Source of the DNA: Undibacterium sp. CCC3.4
GTDB lineage: Bacteria; Pseudomonadota; Gammaproteobacteria; Burkholderiales; Burkholderiaceae_D
Assembly (NCBI RefSeq): GCF_034347425.1
Contig: NZ_CP133779.1
Coordinates: 2,232,001-2,296,000, forward strand
Direction: 5' to 3'
DNA: 64,000 bases
Shown here: in pieces, positions 8,798-18,234 of the stretch
How positions within the stretch are numbered: the stretch's first letter is position 1
Layout of the letters: every line of letters starts with the position of its first letter
Program-made: the position numbers and the translations under genes
The notes under the pieces: model-generated
Seen by the model: only the letters and a program-made list of their open reading frames with translations
Database searches by the model: none
What the model was told of the DNA's origin: nothing

Positions 8798-9904
8798 TCA
8801 GGCAGCGTTACCCAGCATCGGATAATCGGTGTAGCCGATTTCTTCGCCACCGTAGAACGTCGCGCGATCAGGCGTGTTCAAGGCAGCACCGGTGGCGAAG
8901 CGTGCCACCAGGTCCGGGTTGGCGATGTAGGGACGGCCGAAGGCGACGGCATCGGATAAGCCGCTGGCAATCAAGGCTTCGGCTTCGGCCGCGGAATAGC
9001 CGCCGCAGCAAATCAAGCTGCCGGGGAAGGCGGCCCGCAAAGCTTGGCGGAAGGCGGTACTCAGTTCGGGACCACCGGCCCAATCTGGTTCTGCAATATG
9101 CAGGTAGGCAATGCCACGGGCGGTAAACGCCTTGGCCAGATACAGCGCGATCGCTTCGGCTTCACGGTCGGCGATGCCATGGGCAACAAAATTCGGTGAC
9201 ATACGCACGCCAACCCGATCGGCACCGATTTCGGCAATTGCCGCATCCACCGCTTCGAGCGTCAAACGGGCGCGATTTTCCAAGCTGCCACCGTAGGCAT
9301 CGGTACGCACATTACTATTGGTTGACATAAATTGCTGCAGCAAATAACCATTGGCGGCATGCACTTCGACCAAGTCAAAGCCGGCGGCTTTGGCGCGGAT
9401 GGTGGCGGCGCGATATTGCTCAATAATTTGGGGCATTTCGGCCAGTTCCAGCGCGCGTGGCTGGGAGGTTTGGATATTGGCTGGGGTGCCATCTTTTTCG
9501 ATGACGAAACATTGGCTGTTTTCTGCCGTCAAGGCCGATGCCGATACTGGTGCGGCATCATTTTCTTGCAGCAAAGTATGGGAAATGCGGCCTACGTGCC
9601 ACAGTTGCAGGGCTATTTTGCCACCCTTGGCATGCACTGCATCGACCACGGTTTTCCAGCCCGCTTGTTGCGCATCCGTAAATATACCGGGCGTCCAGGC
9701 ATAGCCTTGACCTTGGCGCGAAATTTGGCTGGCTTCGGTAACGATGAGGCCGGCACTGGCGCGCTGGGCATAATATTCAACATTGAGCGCGCGCGGAATA
9801 TCGCCCGGCTGGCCGGCGCGTGAACGCGTCAGCGGTGCCATGATGATACGATTGCTGAGCGGGATGCTGCCGACTTGCAGAGGGGAGAGTAATTGTTGGT
9901 ACAT
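8798..9904 (-). CDS. nemA: Old-yellow-enzyme family flavin reductase (N-ethylmaleimide reductase type)
   Basis: This 368-residue FMN enzyme reduces activated C=C bonds and other electrophiles such as N-ethylmaleimide or glyoxals with NAD(P)H. It shows the TIM-barrel motifs of the family: IIMAPLTRSRAGQPGDIP at the start, LQLWHVGRISH, VHAANGYLLQQFMSTNSNVR with the substrate-binding His/Asn pair and the following Arg, YGGSLENRARL, and VAFGRPYIANPDL near the phosphate site. AGGA lies six bases before the ATG. It lies downstream of a nemR-like gene on the same strand, with an operator-like dyad in front of each. Confidence 0.93.
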   Translation of the reverse strand: MYQQLLSPLQVGSIPLSNRIIMAPLTRSRAGQPGDIPRALNVEYYAQRASAGLIVTEASQISRQGQGYAWTPGIFTDAQQAGWKTVVDAVHAKGGKIALQLWHVGRISHTLLQENDAAPVSASALTAENSQCFVIEKDGTPANIQTSQPRALELAEMPQIIEQYRAATIRAKAAGFDLVEVHAANGYLLQQFMSTNSNVRTDAYGGSLENRARLTLEAVDAAIAEIGADRVGVRMSPNFVAHGIADREAEAIALYLAKAFTARGIAYLHIAEPDWAGGPELSTAFRQALRAAFPGSLICCGGYSAAEAEALIASGLSDAVAFGRPYIANPDLVARFATGAALNTPDRATFYGGEEIGYTDYPMLGNAA

Positions 9905-9940
9905 GATGATTCCTGCTGAAGTTAAATTGTATGGTTAAAT

Positions 9941-9955
9941 TAGACCGGTCGTCTA
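9941..9955. promoter_or_regulatory. NemR-like operator upstream of nemA
   Basis: TAGACCGGTCGTCTA is an inverted repeat (TAGAC-N5-GTCTA) 37 bases before the nemA ATG. The same element, with two base changes, recurs at 10668 before the regulator gene. Repressor binding here would block nemA until an electrophile modifies the regulator. Confidence 0.75.
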
Positions 9956-10041
9956 GGTTTGTGTAGAAAAAAAAGCCCCTTGTTCGTACCGATCAGTGAA
10001 AACAAGCGAACAGCGCGCAGTGTGAATTCGCGCATTCCTCA

Positions 10042-10653
10042 TTATTGCTTGCTGACTTGGAGTAAGCGTTCGGTCTGTTGCATTGCCAATTGCAGTGGCT
10101 GCAAGTCGCGCCTGACCTTGGTCAGCACCGATGCTCCCACCCACAGACTGTACAGTACTTCGGCCAGTTCGGCTGCCGGCACCGCAGCGTTGATGCTTTG
10201 CTCGCGCTGTGCGGCATCAATGGCAGTGGCAATGTGCCGAGTAATCGCTTGCATGCCGGCTGCCAGTGCGCTACGCATCGGTTCTGACAGGTCAGCCACT
10301 TCGGCGGCCAGTTTGACGGCCAAGCAAAGCTTATGACAATCACTGCCACTGGCCAGTTCCAGCCAATTATTGAAGTAAGCCAGCAAACGCTCGCGTGCAG
10401 TCAGTGTTTGATCGGCGAAGAGTGCCGTGATTTCTTCTTGATACTGGGTAAAATATCGCTCAAGCAATGCCACACCGAAGCCTTCTTTGGAGGCAAAGTA
10501 GTGGTAGAACGAGCCTTTAGGGACTGCTGCGGCGTTGAGAATCTCACTTAAACCGAGTGCGCTGAAGCCACGGCCGGCAATCAGCGCTTCGCCGGTCGCC
10601 AAGATGCGTTCGCGCGTGTCATGATGCGGTGAGCGGTGATCAAGTTTAGTCAT
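10042..10653 (-). CDS. nemR: TetR-family repressor, NemR-like
   Basis: This 203-residue repressor has an N-terminal HTH (LSEILNAAAVPKGSFYHYF) and a ligand domain. It is related to E. coli NemR, which senses electrophiles and hypochlorite through Cys106. The NemR region SGCLTVKLSAEV aligns with KLCLAVKLAAEVADLSE here, so Cys110 matches that residue; a second Cys lies at 106. It precedes nemA by 137 bases. An operator-like dyad 15 bases upstream suggests it represses itself as well as nemA. No clear Shine-Dalgarno sequence was seen. Confidence 0.88.
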   Translation of the reverse strand: MTKLDHRSPHHDTRERILATGEALIAGRGFSALGLSEILNAAAVPKGSFYHYFASKEGFGVALLERYFTQYQEEITALFADQTLTARERLLAYFNNWLELASGSDCHKLCLAVKLAAEVADLSEPMRSALAAGMQAITRHIATAIDAAQREQSINAAVPAAELAEVLYSLWVGASVLTKVRRDLQPLQLAMQQTERLLQVSKQ

Positions 10654-10667
10654 GTCGACGATGATAG

Positions 10668-10682
10668 TAGACCAGTCGTCTT
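10668..10682. promoter_or_regulatory. NemR-like operator upstream of nemR
   Basis: TAGACCAGTCGTCTT matches the 9941 element at 13 of 15 positions and lies 15 bases before the nemR ATG, inside the expected promoter. Two copies in front of regulator and target support a single-repressor circuit. Confidence 0.75.
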
Positions 10683-10869
10683 ATGTCAAGGCTGGCGCGC
10701 GCTGATGTACCTGCCTGACATCGGCCTGTAGAAAAAAGAGCAACAAGCCTCCCCTTTGTAATTCTGTTTGTGAGAGAATCAAACGTTGCTCATCTGAATA
10801 AAAGTAGTTCAGCCGCAAAAGCCGCCCTGATCAATCACCGTATCTGTTCTTCTTACTGATAAAAACACT

Positions 10870-13161
10870 ATGTTTCGCTGGCTTTTCCTGAACCAGAATG
10901 CCCCTGTCGGAGAGAACAACTGGAAGTTGGGTGTCTTACGCATCATTTTGCTGTCGGCTTTGCTGCTCGACTGCGGTATTGCTATCGTCCAGAGTATGTC
11001 GGCTGAGAGCACGCAAGAAACCGGCAATCGGATTTTTCTCGCCGGCTTGATCGTTACCAAATTATTGGCGCTGCTGATTTGCTCAGCTGCACCACGTCGC
11101 GCGGCTATGTTGATGTTGGCAGGCATTTACGGCGGTGCGGCAGCGATTCTCAGCTCGGTTGCTGATATGCAATTAGCCATGCTGGCCTTTCCTTACATCT
11201 ATGCCGCGCCCTTGCTGGCGCGCTTGTTTTTCGGTCAAGCTTCCGTGCTGTCTTTGATGTTTGCCAATACATTCGCATTTCTATTGTTGCTGACCGGTAT
11301 GATGCCGGCTTGGTTCGGGGTGCCGCTCACATTGAGCGGCTATGGCCAACTGGTGATGGCGAGCTTGATCTTTTTGTTTTTCAATCTCCTCATGCCGCTG
11401 GTCGTGTCGCGGGTCTTGCTGGCATTTGAAGAATCGTTCGAGCAATTGCAGCAGAGTAATAGAGCACTCAATGTCAGCTATACCCAATATCAGGAAGTGT
11501 TTGAAAATGCCGGTACGGCCTTGTTGCTGACCGATGCCTTCGGGCAGATTTTACAAGCCAACCATCAGGCTAATCTTTTGCTCGGCCGGCATCCTGATGC
11601 CGAAGATGATTTGGCCTTGTTCAGTTGGTTGTCGGCGGAAAACAATCATCGCCGCAAAAATGATCAGCTCGACGACTCGCTCACTTTGCCGCTGTCGGCT
11701 TATCGCACGCGCGATGGGCGGATGGTGGCGATGGATAACATCTCGCGCACCTCCTCGGATCATTGGATTGTCGCTTTGCGCGATGTCTCAAATTTGCAGA
11801 AAATGCAAACGGCGCTGCAACTGAGTTTGGAACGTGAAGACTATCTCAACAGCCATGATGCGCTGACCAATTTGCCTAACCGTGAAATGCTGCGTCAGTA
11901 TTTGCAAACCGTCTTGACTAAGCAAGATCCCAATAACATCAATGTGACGGCGCTGGTGTCGTTTCGCGTCAATAGTATTCGTCATGCCAATCAACAGTTT
12001 GGTGCGCATACCGGCGATGTGATGCTGCGTCGCTTCGCTGACGAGTTGAGCTTGGTCTTGCCGAAAAACTGTTTTTGCGCGCGTTTGCGCAGCATTGTCT
12101 TGTCCTTTGTGGTCGATCAATTCCGCACCCCCGGCGACATCATCGATTATGTGGATCAGTTGCGTCAGGTTTTACCTAAGGAATTGGAAGTCAACGGTGA
12201 AATTCTGGTGGTCCAGTTTTCTGCCGGGATTGCCGTTATCCGCGCCGAAGACAGTAACCCCGACGAATTGATACGACGCAGCGAGGTCGCGCTCGATGGC
12301 GCGCGTCGTGCCAGCGATCAGAGCGTCACCTTGTTTGATGAAGGCAATGCACAGCAGCTGCGTCGCACCATCGACATCGACGTTGGCATAGCCAATGGCT
12401 TGAAACAGAATGAATTCGCCTTGTATTACCAACCCAAGGTGGCGCACGATGGCAGTGTCGGCGGTGTCGAGGCTTTACTCCGCTGGCGATCTGCCGCCAT
12501 GGGTAGGATCTCGCCGGCCGAGTTCATCCCGATTGCCGAACGTTCCGGTTTGATACACCAGCTCAGTAATTTCGTCATTGAACAGGCGTGTACACAGATT
12601 CGCTGCTGGCTCGATGAATTCGGTACTAGCCCAGTGGTCGCGGTGAATCTGGCGGTCAATGATATTGCCCGCCTCGATTTGCTGGAATTGATAGAGGCCA
12701 GTTGCGCGCGTCATCATGTTGAACCGCGCTTTTTGGAATTCGAAATCACCGAGACCGGCTTGATTGCCAATGAAAAGCTGTCGATACATCACTTGAACGG
12801 TTTGAAAAATCGCGGGTTTGGTATTGCCATTGACGATTTCGGTACCGGCTATTCTTCTTTGTCCAAACTCAGCCACTTCCCGGCGCACACGGTAAAAATC
12901 GACCGTTCCTTCGTGGCGCAAATCGGCTACAACCGCAAGAGCGAGATGATAATTAAGGCGATTGTCTCCTTGGCCGACATTTTATCGTGCTCGACGGTGG
13001 CCGAAGGGGTAGAAAACGAGAGCCAGGAAGCCTTCCTGAAAGATGTAGGCTGTGAGTTTTTTCAGGGCTATTACTACTATCGTCCGCTCGATGTCGCGGC
13101 GATGAATACATTGTTGCGCGACGCTTACGTGAGCAAACAAGTGCTGCTGCAAACTTCCTGA
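10870..13161 (+). CDS. Membrane c-di-GMP phosphodiesterase with degenerate GGDEF and intact EAL
   Basis: The 763-residue protein has about six hydrophobic helices in the first 190 residues, a PAS-like region (about 205-310), a GGDEF-like domain (about 325-490) and an EAL domain (about 505-755). The GGDEF signature is lost: the expected site reads RLRSIVLSF. EAL residues are present: VEALLRW, VAVNLAVNDIAR, FEITETG, AIDDFGTGYSSLSKL, VKIDRSFV and STVAEGVENESQ. It should therefore hydrolyse c-di-GMP, with the GGDEF part at most a regulatory site. The membrane part matches no sensor type I recognise. It stands alone between nemR (divergent) and prkA. Confidence 0.9.
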   Translation: MFRWLFLNQNAPVGENNWKLGVLRIILLSALLLDCGIAIVQSMSAESTQETGNRIFLAGLIVTKLLALLICSAAPRRAAMLMLAGIYGGAAAILSSVADMQLAMLAFPYIYAAPLLARLFFGQASVLSLMFANTFAFLLLLTGMMPAWFGVPLTLSGYGQLVMASLIFLFFNLLMPLVVSRVLLAFEESFEQLQQSNRALNVSYTQYQEVFENAGTALLLTDAFGQILQANHQANLLLGRHPDAEDDLALFSWLSAENNHRRKNDQLDDSLTLPLSAYRTRDGRMVAMDNISRTSSDHWIVALRDVSNLQKMQTALQLSLEREDYLNSHDALTNLPNREMLRQYLQTVLTKQDPNNINVTALVSFRVNSIRHANQQFGAHTGDVMLRRFADELSLVLPKNCFCARLRSIVLSFVVDQFRTPGDIIDYVDQLRQVLPKELEVNGEILVVQFSAGIAVIRAEDSNPDELIRRSEVALDGARRASDQSVTLFDEGNAQQLRRTIDIDVGIANGLKQNEFALYYQPKVAHDGSVGGVEALLRWRSAAMGRISPAEFIPIAERSGLIHQLSNFVIEQACTQIRCWLDEFGTSPVVAVNLAVNDIARLDLLELIEASCARHHVEPRFLEFEITETGLIANEKLSIHHLNGLKNRGFGIAIDDFGTGYSSLSKLSHFPAHTVKIDRSFVAQIGYNRKSEMIIKAIVSLADILSCSTVAEGVENESQEAFLKDVGCEFFQGYYYYRPLDVAAMNTLLRDAYVSKQVLLQTS

Positions 13162-13390
13162 GCGCGCGCGGCAGCAGCGCGGGTATGTGGCCTGACGATA
13201 AATTTTCCCGGCCAATTTTTCTATTCTGAACGCTTTTTGCGCTTTTGGGAATGGAAACATATTCTTCACATATTTCCTCGACACACCTCCCTAAATTCAT
13301 CTACACTCAAGTTGTAGTGCGACGATGCGTCGGTCCGGCGTTCGGCGCTATGGTGTCTGTGTATTCACTTGCTTAATCACGGAGGTCGGG

Positions 13391-15313
13391 ATGAACATCT
13401 TTGACAACTACGCCGCTCGTTACGATAAAACGCGCGAAGAAGTCTACTCAATGCAAGAGTATCTGGAGCTGTGTAAAAAAGACCGGCTCGCGTATGCCAG
13501 TGCGTCCGAGCGTATGCTCGTCGCCATCGGCGAAGCAGAACTGGTCGACACCCGACATGATCCCAGACTGTCGCGCATTTTTTCCAATAAAGTCATTAAA
13601 ATTTATCCGGCTTTCCGTGAGTTTTACGGTATGGAAGAAGTCATAGAACAAGTCGTTTCTTATTTTCGCCATGCCGCACAAGGTCTGGAAGAGCGCAAAC
13701 AAATCATTTATTTACTCGGGCCAGTTGGCGGTGGCAAATCGTCGATCGCGGAAAAACTCAAAGCGCTGATGGAAAAAATTCCGTTTTACAGCATCCAAGG
13801 TTCCCCCGTCAATGAGTCACCGCTGGGCCTGTTTTCTGAAGAAGAAGACGGTGCCTTGTTGGAAGAAGATTTCGGTATTCCACGCCGTTACTTACGCGGT
13901 ATCCCCAGCCCTTGGGCCGTGAAACGTCTGCACGAATTTAATGGCGATATCAATCGTTTCCGCGTGGTGCGACGTTATCCCTCGGTGCTCAAGCAGGTGG
14001 CCGTATCGAAAACCGAACCCGGTGATGAAAACAATCAAGACATTTCTTCCTTGGTCGGTAAAGTCGATATCCGTAAACTGGAAGACTTTGCCCAAGATGA
14101 TCCCGATGCCTACAGCTACTCGGGCGGATTATGTTTAGCCAATCAAGGCTTGATGGAATTCGTGGAAATGTTCAAGGCACCGATCAAGGTCTTGCATCCT
14201 TTGCTGACGGCTACTCAAGAAGGCAATTTCAAAGGGACCGAAGGTTTTGGTGCGATTCCCTTCGAAGGCATCATCTTGGCGCACTCGAACGAATCGGAAT
14301 GGAAAACCTTCAAAAACAATAAAAACAACGAGGCATTTTTAGATCGTATTTACATCGTCAAGGTGCCGTATTGCCTGCGCGTTAGTGATGAAATAAAAAT
14401 TTACGACAAACTGGTGCGCACCTCCTCGCTGACAGCCGCCCCTTGCGCGCCCGGGACCCTGAAAATGATGGCGCAATTTGCCATCTTATCGCGGCTGAAA
14501 GAACCGGAAAATTCCAGCATCTACAGCAAAATGCTGGTGTATGACGGCGAAAACCTCAAAGACACCGATCCGAAAGCCAAGTCGCATCAAGAGTATGCCG
14601 ATTACGCCGGGGTCGATGAAGGTATGAATGGGCTGTCGACGCGCTTCGCTTTTAAAATTTTGTCGAAGGTATTTAATTTCGATAATACCGAGGTCGCGGC
14701 TAACCCGGTACATTTACTGTATGTGCTGGAGCAGCAAATCGAGCGTGAGCAATTCGCTCCTGAAGTGGAACAAAAATACGTCTCGTATATCAAAGAATAT
14801 CTGGCGCAGCGTTACGCCGAATTCATCGGCAAAGAAATTCAGACAGCGTATTTGGAAAGTTATTCTGAATACGGCCAGAATATTTTCGACCGCTACGTGA
14901 CCTTTGCCGATTTCTGGATACAAGATCAGGAATTTCGTGATCCCGATACCGGTGAAAGTTTCAACCGCGATGCGCTGAATAACGAATTGGAGAAAATTGA
15001 AAAGCCGGCCGGCATCTCCAACCCTAAAGATTTTCGCAATGAAATTGTCAACTTCGTATTGCGCGCGCGAGCACAGAATGCCGGAAAAAATCCGGCTTGG
15101 ACCAGCTATGAAAAACTGCGCACCGTGATTGAAAAGAAAATGTTTTCCAATACCGAAGAGTTATTGCCGGTCATTTCTTTCAACGCCAAAGCCAGCAGTG
15201 ATGATGCCAACAAGCACCAGGAATTTGTCGACCGCATGATCAGTAAGGGCTATACCGCCAAACAGGTCAGGCTGCTGTGCGAATGGTATCTGCGGGTGAG
15301 GAAGTCATCATGA
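13391..15313 (+). CDS. prkA: PrkA-type AAA+ serine protein kinase/protease
   Basis: This 640-residue cytoplasmic protein belongs to the PrkA/YeaG family. It begins MNIFDNYAARYDKTREEVYS and carries a P-loop in LLGPVGGGKSSIAEKLKALM. Conserved blocks include GSPVNESPLGLF, GLCLANQGLMEFVEMFKAPI and GFGAIPFEGIILAHSNESEW. The family acts in stationary phase and nitrogen or nutrient stress, usually with YeaH and SpoVR/YcgB, which follow here. The ATG at 13391 directly follows GGAGGTCGGG; an upstream frame extension to 13325 is unlike the family. Confidence 0.96.
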   Translation: MNIFDNYAARYDKTREEVYSMQEYLELCKKDRLAYASASERMLVAIGEAELVDTRHDPRLSRIFSNKVIKIYPAFREFYGMEEVIEQVVSYFRHAAQGLEERKQIIYLLGPVGGGKSSIAEKLKALMEKIPFYSIQGSPVNESPLGLFSEEEDGALLEEDFGIPRRYLRGIPSPWAVKRLHEFNGDINRFRVVRRYPSVLKQVAVSKTEPGDENNQDISSLVGKVDIRKLEDFAQDDPDAYSYSGGLCLANQGLMEFVEMFKAPIKVLHPLLTATQEGNFKGTEGFGAIPFEGIILAHSNESEWKTFKNNKNNEAFLDRIYIVKVPYCLRVSDEIKIYDKLVRTSSLTAAPCAPGTLKMMAQFAILSRLKEPENSSIYSKMLVYDGENLKDTDPKAKSHQEYADYAGVDEGMNGLSTRFAFKILSKVFNFDNTEVAANPVHLLYVLEQQIEREQFAPEVEQKYVSYIKEYLAQRYAEFIGKEIQTAYLESYSEYGQNIFDRYVTFADFWIQDQEFRDPDTGESFNRDALNNELEKIEKPAGISNPKDFRNEIVNFVLRARAQNAGKNPAWTSYEKLRTVIEKKMFSNTEELLPVISFNAKASSDDANKHQEFVDRMISKGYTAKQVRLLCEWYLRVRKSS

Positions 15314-15325
15314 CCTGAGTTCGGG

Positions 15326-15345
15326 TGGCGCGACAAGTCGCGCCA
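15326..15345. other. Hairpin between prkA and yeaH
   Basis: A perfect 9-bp stem, TGGCGCGAC-AA-GTCGCGCCA, starts 13 bases after the prkA stop. It has no following T-run, so it is more likely an mRNA-stabilising or partial attenuation element inside the operon than a full terminator. Confidence 0.6.
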
Positions 15346-15373
15346 ATCAGCGCACGGAAAACGGGAGGCCATC

Positions 15374-16639
15374 TTGGTTCATTTGATAGACCGACGTATT
15401 CAAGGAAAGAACAAATCTGCGCCCAATCGCGAACGGTTTTTGCGTCGTTATAAAGAGCAGATTAAAGGTGCCGTCGCACGTGCGGTCAAAGGACGTTCGA
15501 TCACCGACATCGACAGCGGAGAAAATATTGCGATTCCGGTAAAAGATGTCAGTGAGCCGAATTTCGGCCACGCCCACGGCGGCATCTGGGAAGCGGTACA
15601 TCCAGGTAATGAGCAATATCAGAAAGGGGACCAAATCGCCCGTCCCAAAGGCGATGGCAGTGGCAAAGGACAGGGCGGCAACAGCGATGACCCGGCCGAA
15701 GACGATTTTGTGTTCCAACTCAGTCGTGAAGAATTTCTCAATTACTTCTTCGAAGATTTGGCCTTGCCAAATATGCTCAAAACCCAACTCACTTCGACCA
15801 CGGATTTCAAGAGTCGACGGGCCGGTTATAAAACCTCCGGCAGCGCCGCCAGTTTGCATGTGCTGCGCTCGCTGCGTGGAGCCATGGGGCGGCGGATTGC
15901 CATGGGTGGAAAATCGCAGCGTCGTTTGCACTTGGCCGAAGGCGAATTACAAGAATTACTGGCCGCCGGTGTGCCTGAGGAGGCGCTGACAGTGTTGGCT
16001 TTACGGCATGAAATCCAGCATTTGCGCACGCGTTTGTTGGCGATTCCTTTCCTCGATCCACTCGATTTACGCTATAGCAACCGGGTAAAAATTCCCCAAC
16101 CGGCCAGCCAGTGCGTGATGTTTTGCTTGCTCGATGTATCCGGTTCTATGGATGAGCAGAAAAAAGATACGGCCAAACGATTTTTTATTTTGCTGTACCT
16201 GTTTTTAACTCGCGCGTATGAAAAAATCGAAGTCGTTTTCATTCGCCATCATACGACCGCGCTGGAAGTCGACGAGGAAGCGTTTTTCCATTCGCGTGAA
16301 TCAGGTGGCACCATCGTCTCTTCGGCGCTCAAGCTGTTGACCGACACAATACGCCAGCGCTATACCGCCTCAGATTGGAATGTCTATGTTGCGCAAGCTT
16401 CCGATGGTGATAATTGGGACAATGATTCGGTGTTGTGCCGTGAATTGCTGATCAATACGATTATGCCTATGGTGCAATATTATGCCTATGTCGAAATCAC
16501 TGAGGGCGAGCCGCAAAACCTTTGGCTGGAGTATCAGCGGGTGGCGGCTAGCCATCGTCATTTTGCGATGCAAAAAATCGAAACGGCCGCCGATATTTAT
16601 CCGGTTTTCAGGGAATTATTCAAAAAGCAGCCGACTTGA
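15374..16639 (+). CDS. yeaH: YeaH/YhbH family protein (DUF444)
   Basis: This 421-residue protein is the usual partner of PrkA and SpoVR. It starts VHLIDRRIQGKNKSAPNR after a TTG initiator; GGGAGG at 15363-15368 precedes it by five bases, which supports this rare start. A von Willebrand A-like domain is visible in the C-terminal half: CLLDVSGSMDEQKKDTAKR holds a MIDAS-type D-x-S-x-S, followed by VVFIRHHTTALEVDEE and FFHSRESGGTIVSSAL. Biochemical function is not established. It lies 60 bases after prkA and 7 bases before ycgB. Confidence 0.95.
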   Translation: MVHLIDRRIQGKNKSAPNRERFLRRYKEQIKGAVARAVKGRSITDIDSGENIAIPVKDVSEPNFGHAHGGIWEAVHPGNEQYQKGDQIARPKGDGSGKGQGGNSDDPAEDDFVFQLSREEFLNYFFEDLALPNMLKTQLTSTTDFKSRRAGYKTSGSAASLHVLRSLRGAMGRRIAMGGKSQRRLHLAEGELQELLAAGVPEEALTVLALRHEIQHLRTRLLAIPFLDPLDLRYSNRVKIPQPASQCVMFCLLDVSGSMDEQKKDTAKRFFILLYLFLTRAYEKIEVVFIRHHTTALEVDEEAFFHSRESGGTIVSSALKLLTDTIRQRYTASDWNVYVAQASDGDNWDNDSVLCRELLINTIMPMVQYYAYVEITEGEPQNLWLEYQRVAASHRHFAMQKIETAADIYPVFRELFKKQPT

Positions 16640-16646
16640 GGTCCCC

Positions 16647-18185
16647 ATGAAAAATACACAGCCCGTCCCGCCGGTACGCCATCCGCGTGCCTTGCCGGAA
16701 CAATCAGAATGGACGTTTGACTTGATCGAGCAAGCGCACGAAGAAATTCGTCGTGTGGCAGAAAACTTCGGACTCGATACCTATCCAAATCAACTCGAAA
16801 TCATCACCGCTGAACAAATGATGGATGCCTATGCCTCGGTTGGCATGCCGGTGTCGTACAACCATTGGTCATTCGGAAAACATTTTCTGTCTACTGAAAA
16901 AAGTTATAAGCGCGGACAAATGGGGCTGGCCTATGAAATTGTGATCAATTCCAATCCCTGTATTTCGTATTTGATGGAAGAAAACAGTTTGACCATGCAA
17001 GCTTTGGTGATTGCCCACGCTGCCTATGGCCATAACTCTTTTTTCAAGGGAAATTACCTGTTTCGTACTTGGACCGATGCTGATGCCATCATCGATTACA
17101 TGGTCTTTGCGAAAAATTATATCGCCCAGTGTGAACAGCGTCACGGCAGCGTAGCGGTTGAGTTAATACTCGATTCTTGTCATGCCTTACAAAATTACGG
17201 TGTCGACCGTTACAAACGGCCGGCGCGCATTTCTTTGCTCGAAGAACGCGAGCGCCAAAGCGAGCGCGAAACCTATTTGCAGTCGCAACTCAACGATTTA
17301 TGGCGCACACTGCCACGCCGTACCGAAGTGATCGCCACCGAAAGTGAGCAACGCTTCCCGCGCGAGCCGCAGGAAAATCTGCTGTATTTCATTGAAAAAT
17401 ATTCCCCACTGTTAGAACCGTGGCAGCGTGAAATCGTCCGTATCATTCGGAAGATTTCCCAGTATTTTTATCCACAACGGCAAACCCAGGTGATGAACGA
17501 AGGATGGGCGACGTTCTGGCATTACACGATTTTGCATCAATTGTATGAAGAAGGCATCGTGGGCGACGGTTTTATGATGGAGTTTTTGCAAAGTCATACC
17601 AATGTCGTGTTCCAGCCTGCGGTCGGCAGTCGCTATTTCAACGGCATCAACCCGTATGCACTCGGCTTTGCGATGATGCGCGATATTCGCCGTATTTGCG
17701 AGCAGCCGACGGCGGAAGACCGTACTTGGTTTCCCGAGATTGCCGGCAGCGATTGGAAGCAAACGCTGCAATTTGCCATGCGCAATTTCAAAGATGAGAG
17801 CTTCATCGCCCAGTACCTTTCACCCAAGCTGATACGTGATTTTCATTTCTTTGCCATCCTCGATGACGATAGCAAGGCGCAATTACAGGTGGCGGCGATT
17901 CATGATGAAAGCGGCTACCGCACGATACGCCAGCAATTGGCGGCGCAATATAATCTGGGTAACCGTGAACCGGCCATCGAGGTCTGGTCGGTCGATATGC
18001 AAGGCGACCGCTCGCTGACCTTGCGCCATCAACAATTTCAGCGTCGCCCATTGAATTCCCAGACCGGTACCATGCTCAAACATGTGGCGCGTCTGTGGGG
18101 CTTTGATATTTATCTGGAAACTGTCGATCAACACAACAAATTACTGGCCCGGCAAGAATGTAAATGGGAAAAGCATAGCCGTTAA
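16647..18185 (+). CDS. ycgB: SpoVR family protein
   Basis: The 512-residue protein is a SpoVR/YcgB homologue, third member of the stress operon with prkA and yeaH. Conserved stretches include YEIVINSNPCISYLMEEN, VIAHAAYGHNSFFKGNYLF, KISQYFYPQRQTQVMNEGW and ATFWHYTILHQLYEEG. The ATG at 16647 follows a GAGG seven bases away and gives the usual length; the frame is open upstream inside yeaH. Molecular function is unknown in the family. Confidence 0.95.
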   Translation: MKNTQPVPPVRHPRALPEQSEWTFDLIEQAHEEIRRVAENFGLDTYPNQLEIITAEQMMDAYASVGMPVSYNHWSFGKHFLSTEKSYKRGQMGLAYEIVINSNPCISYLMEENSLTMQALVIAHAAYGHNSFFKGNYLFRTWTDADAIIDYMVFAKNYIAQCEQRHGSVAVELILDSCHALQNYGVDRYKRPARISLLEERERQSERETYLQSQLNDLWRTLPRRTEVIATESEQRFPREPQENLLYFIEKYSPLLEPWQREIVRIIRKISQYFYPQRQTQVMNEGWATFWHYTILHQLYEEGIVGDGFMMEFLQSHTNVVFQPAVGSRYFNGINPYALGFAMMRDIRRICEQPTAEDRTWFPEIAGSDWKQTLQFAMRNFKDESFIAQYLSPKLIRDFHFFAILDDDSKAQLQVAAIHDESGYRTIRQQLAAQYNLGNREPAIEVWSVDMQGDRSLTLRHQQFQRRPLNSQTGTMLKHVARLWGFDIYLETVDQHNKLLARQECKWEKHSR

Positions 18186-18234
18186 GGATAGCTTCGGATA
18201 GAATTCAGCGGTACCCCTACCATGGAGAGCAGCT

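Noticed and set aside
11281..12921. Several long reverse frames opposite the first EAL gene
   Set aside because: All are shadows of a gene with clear domains and motifs.
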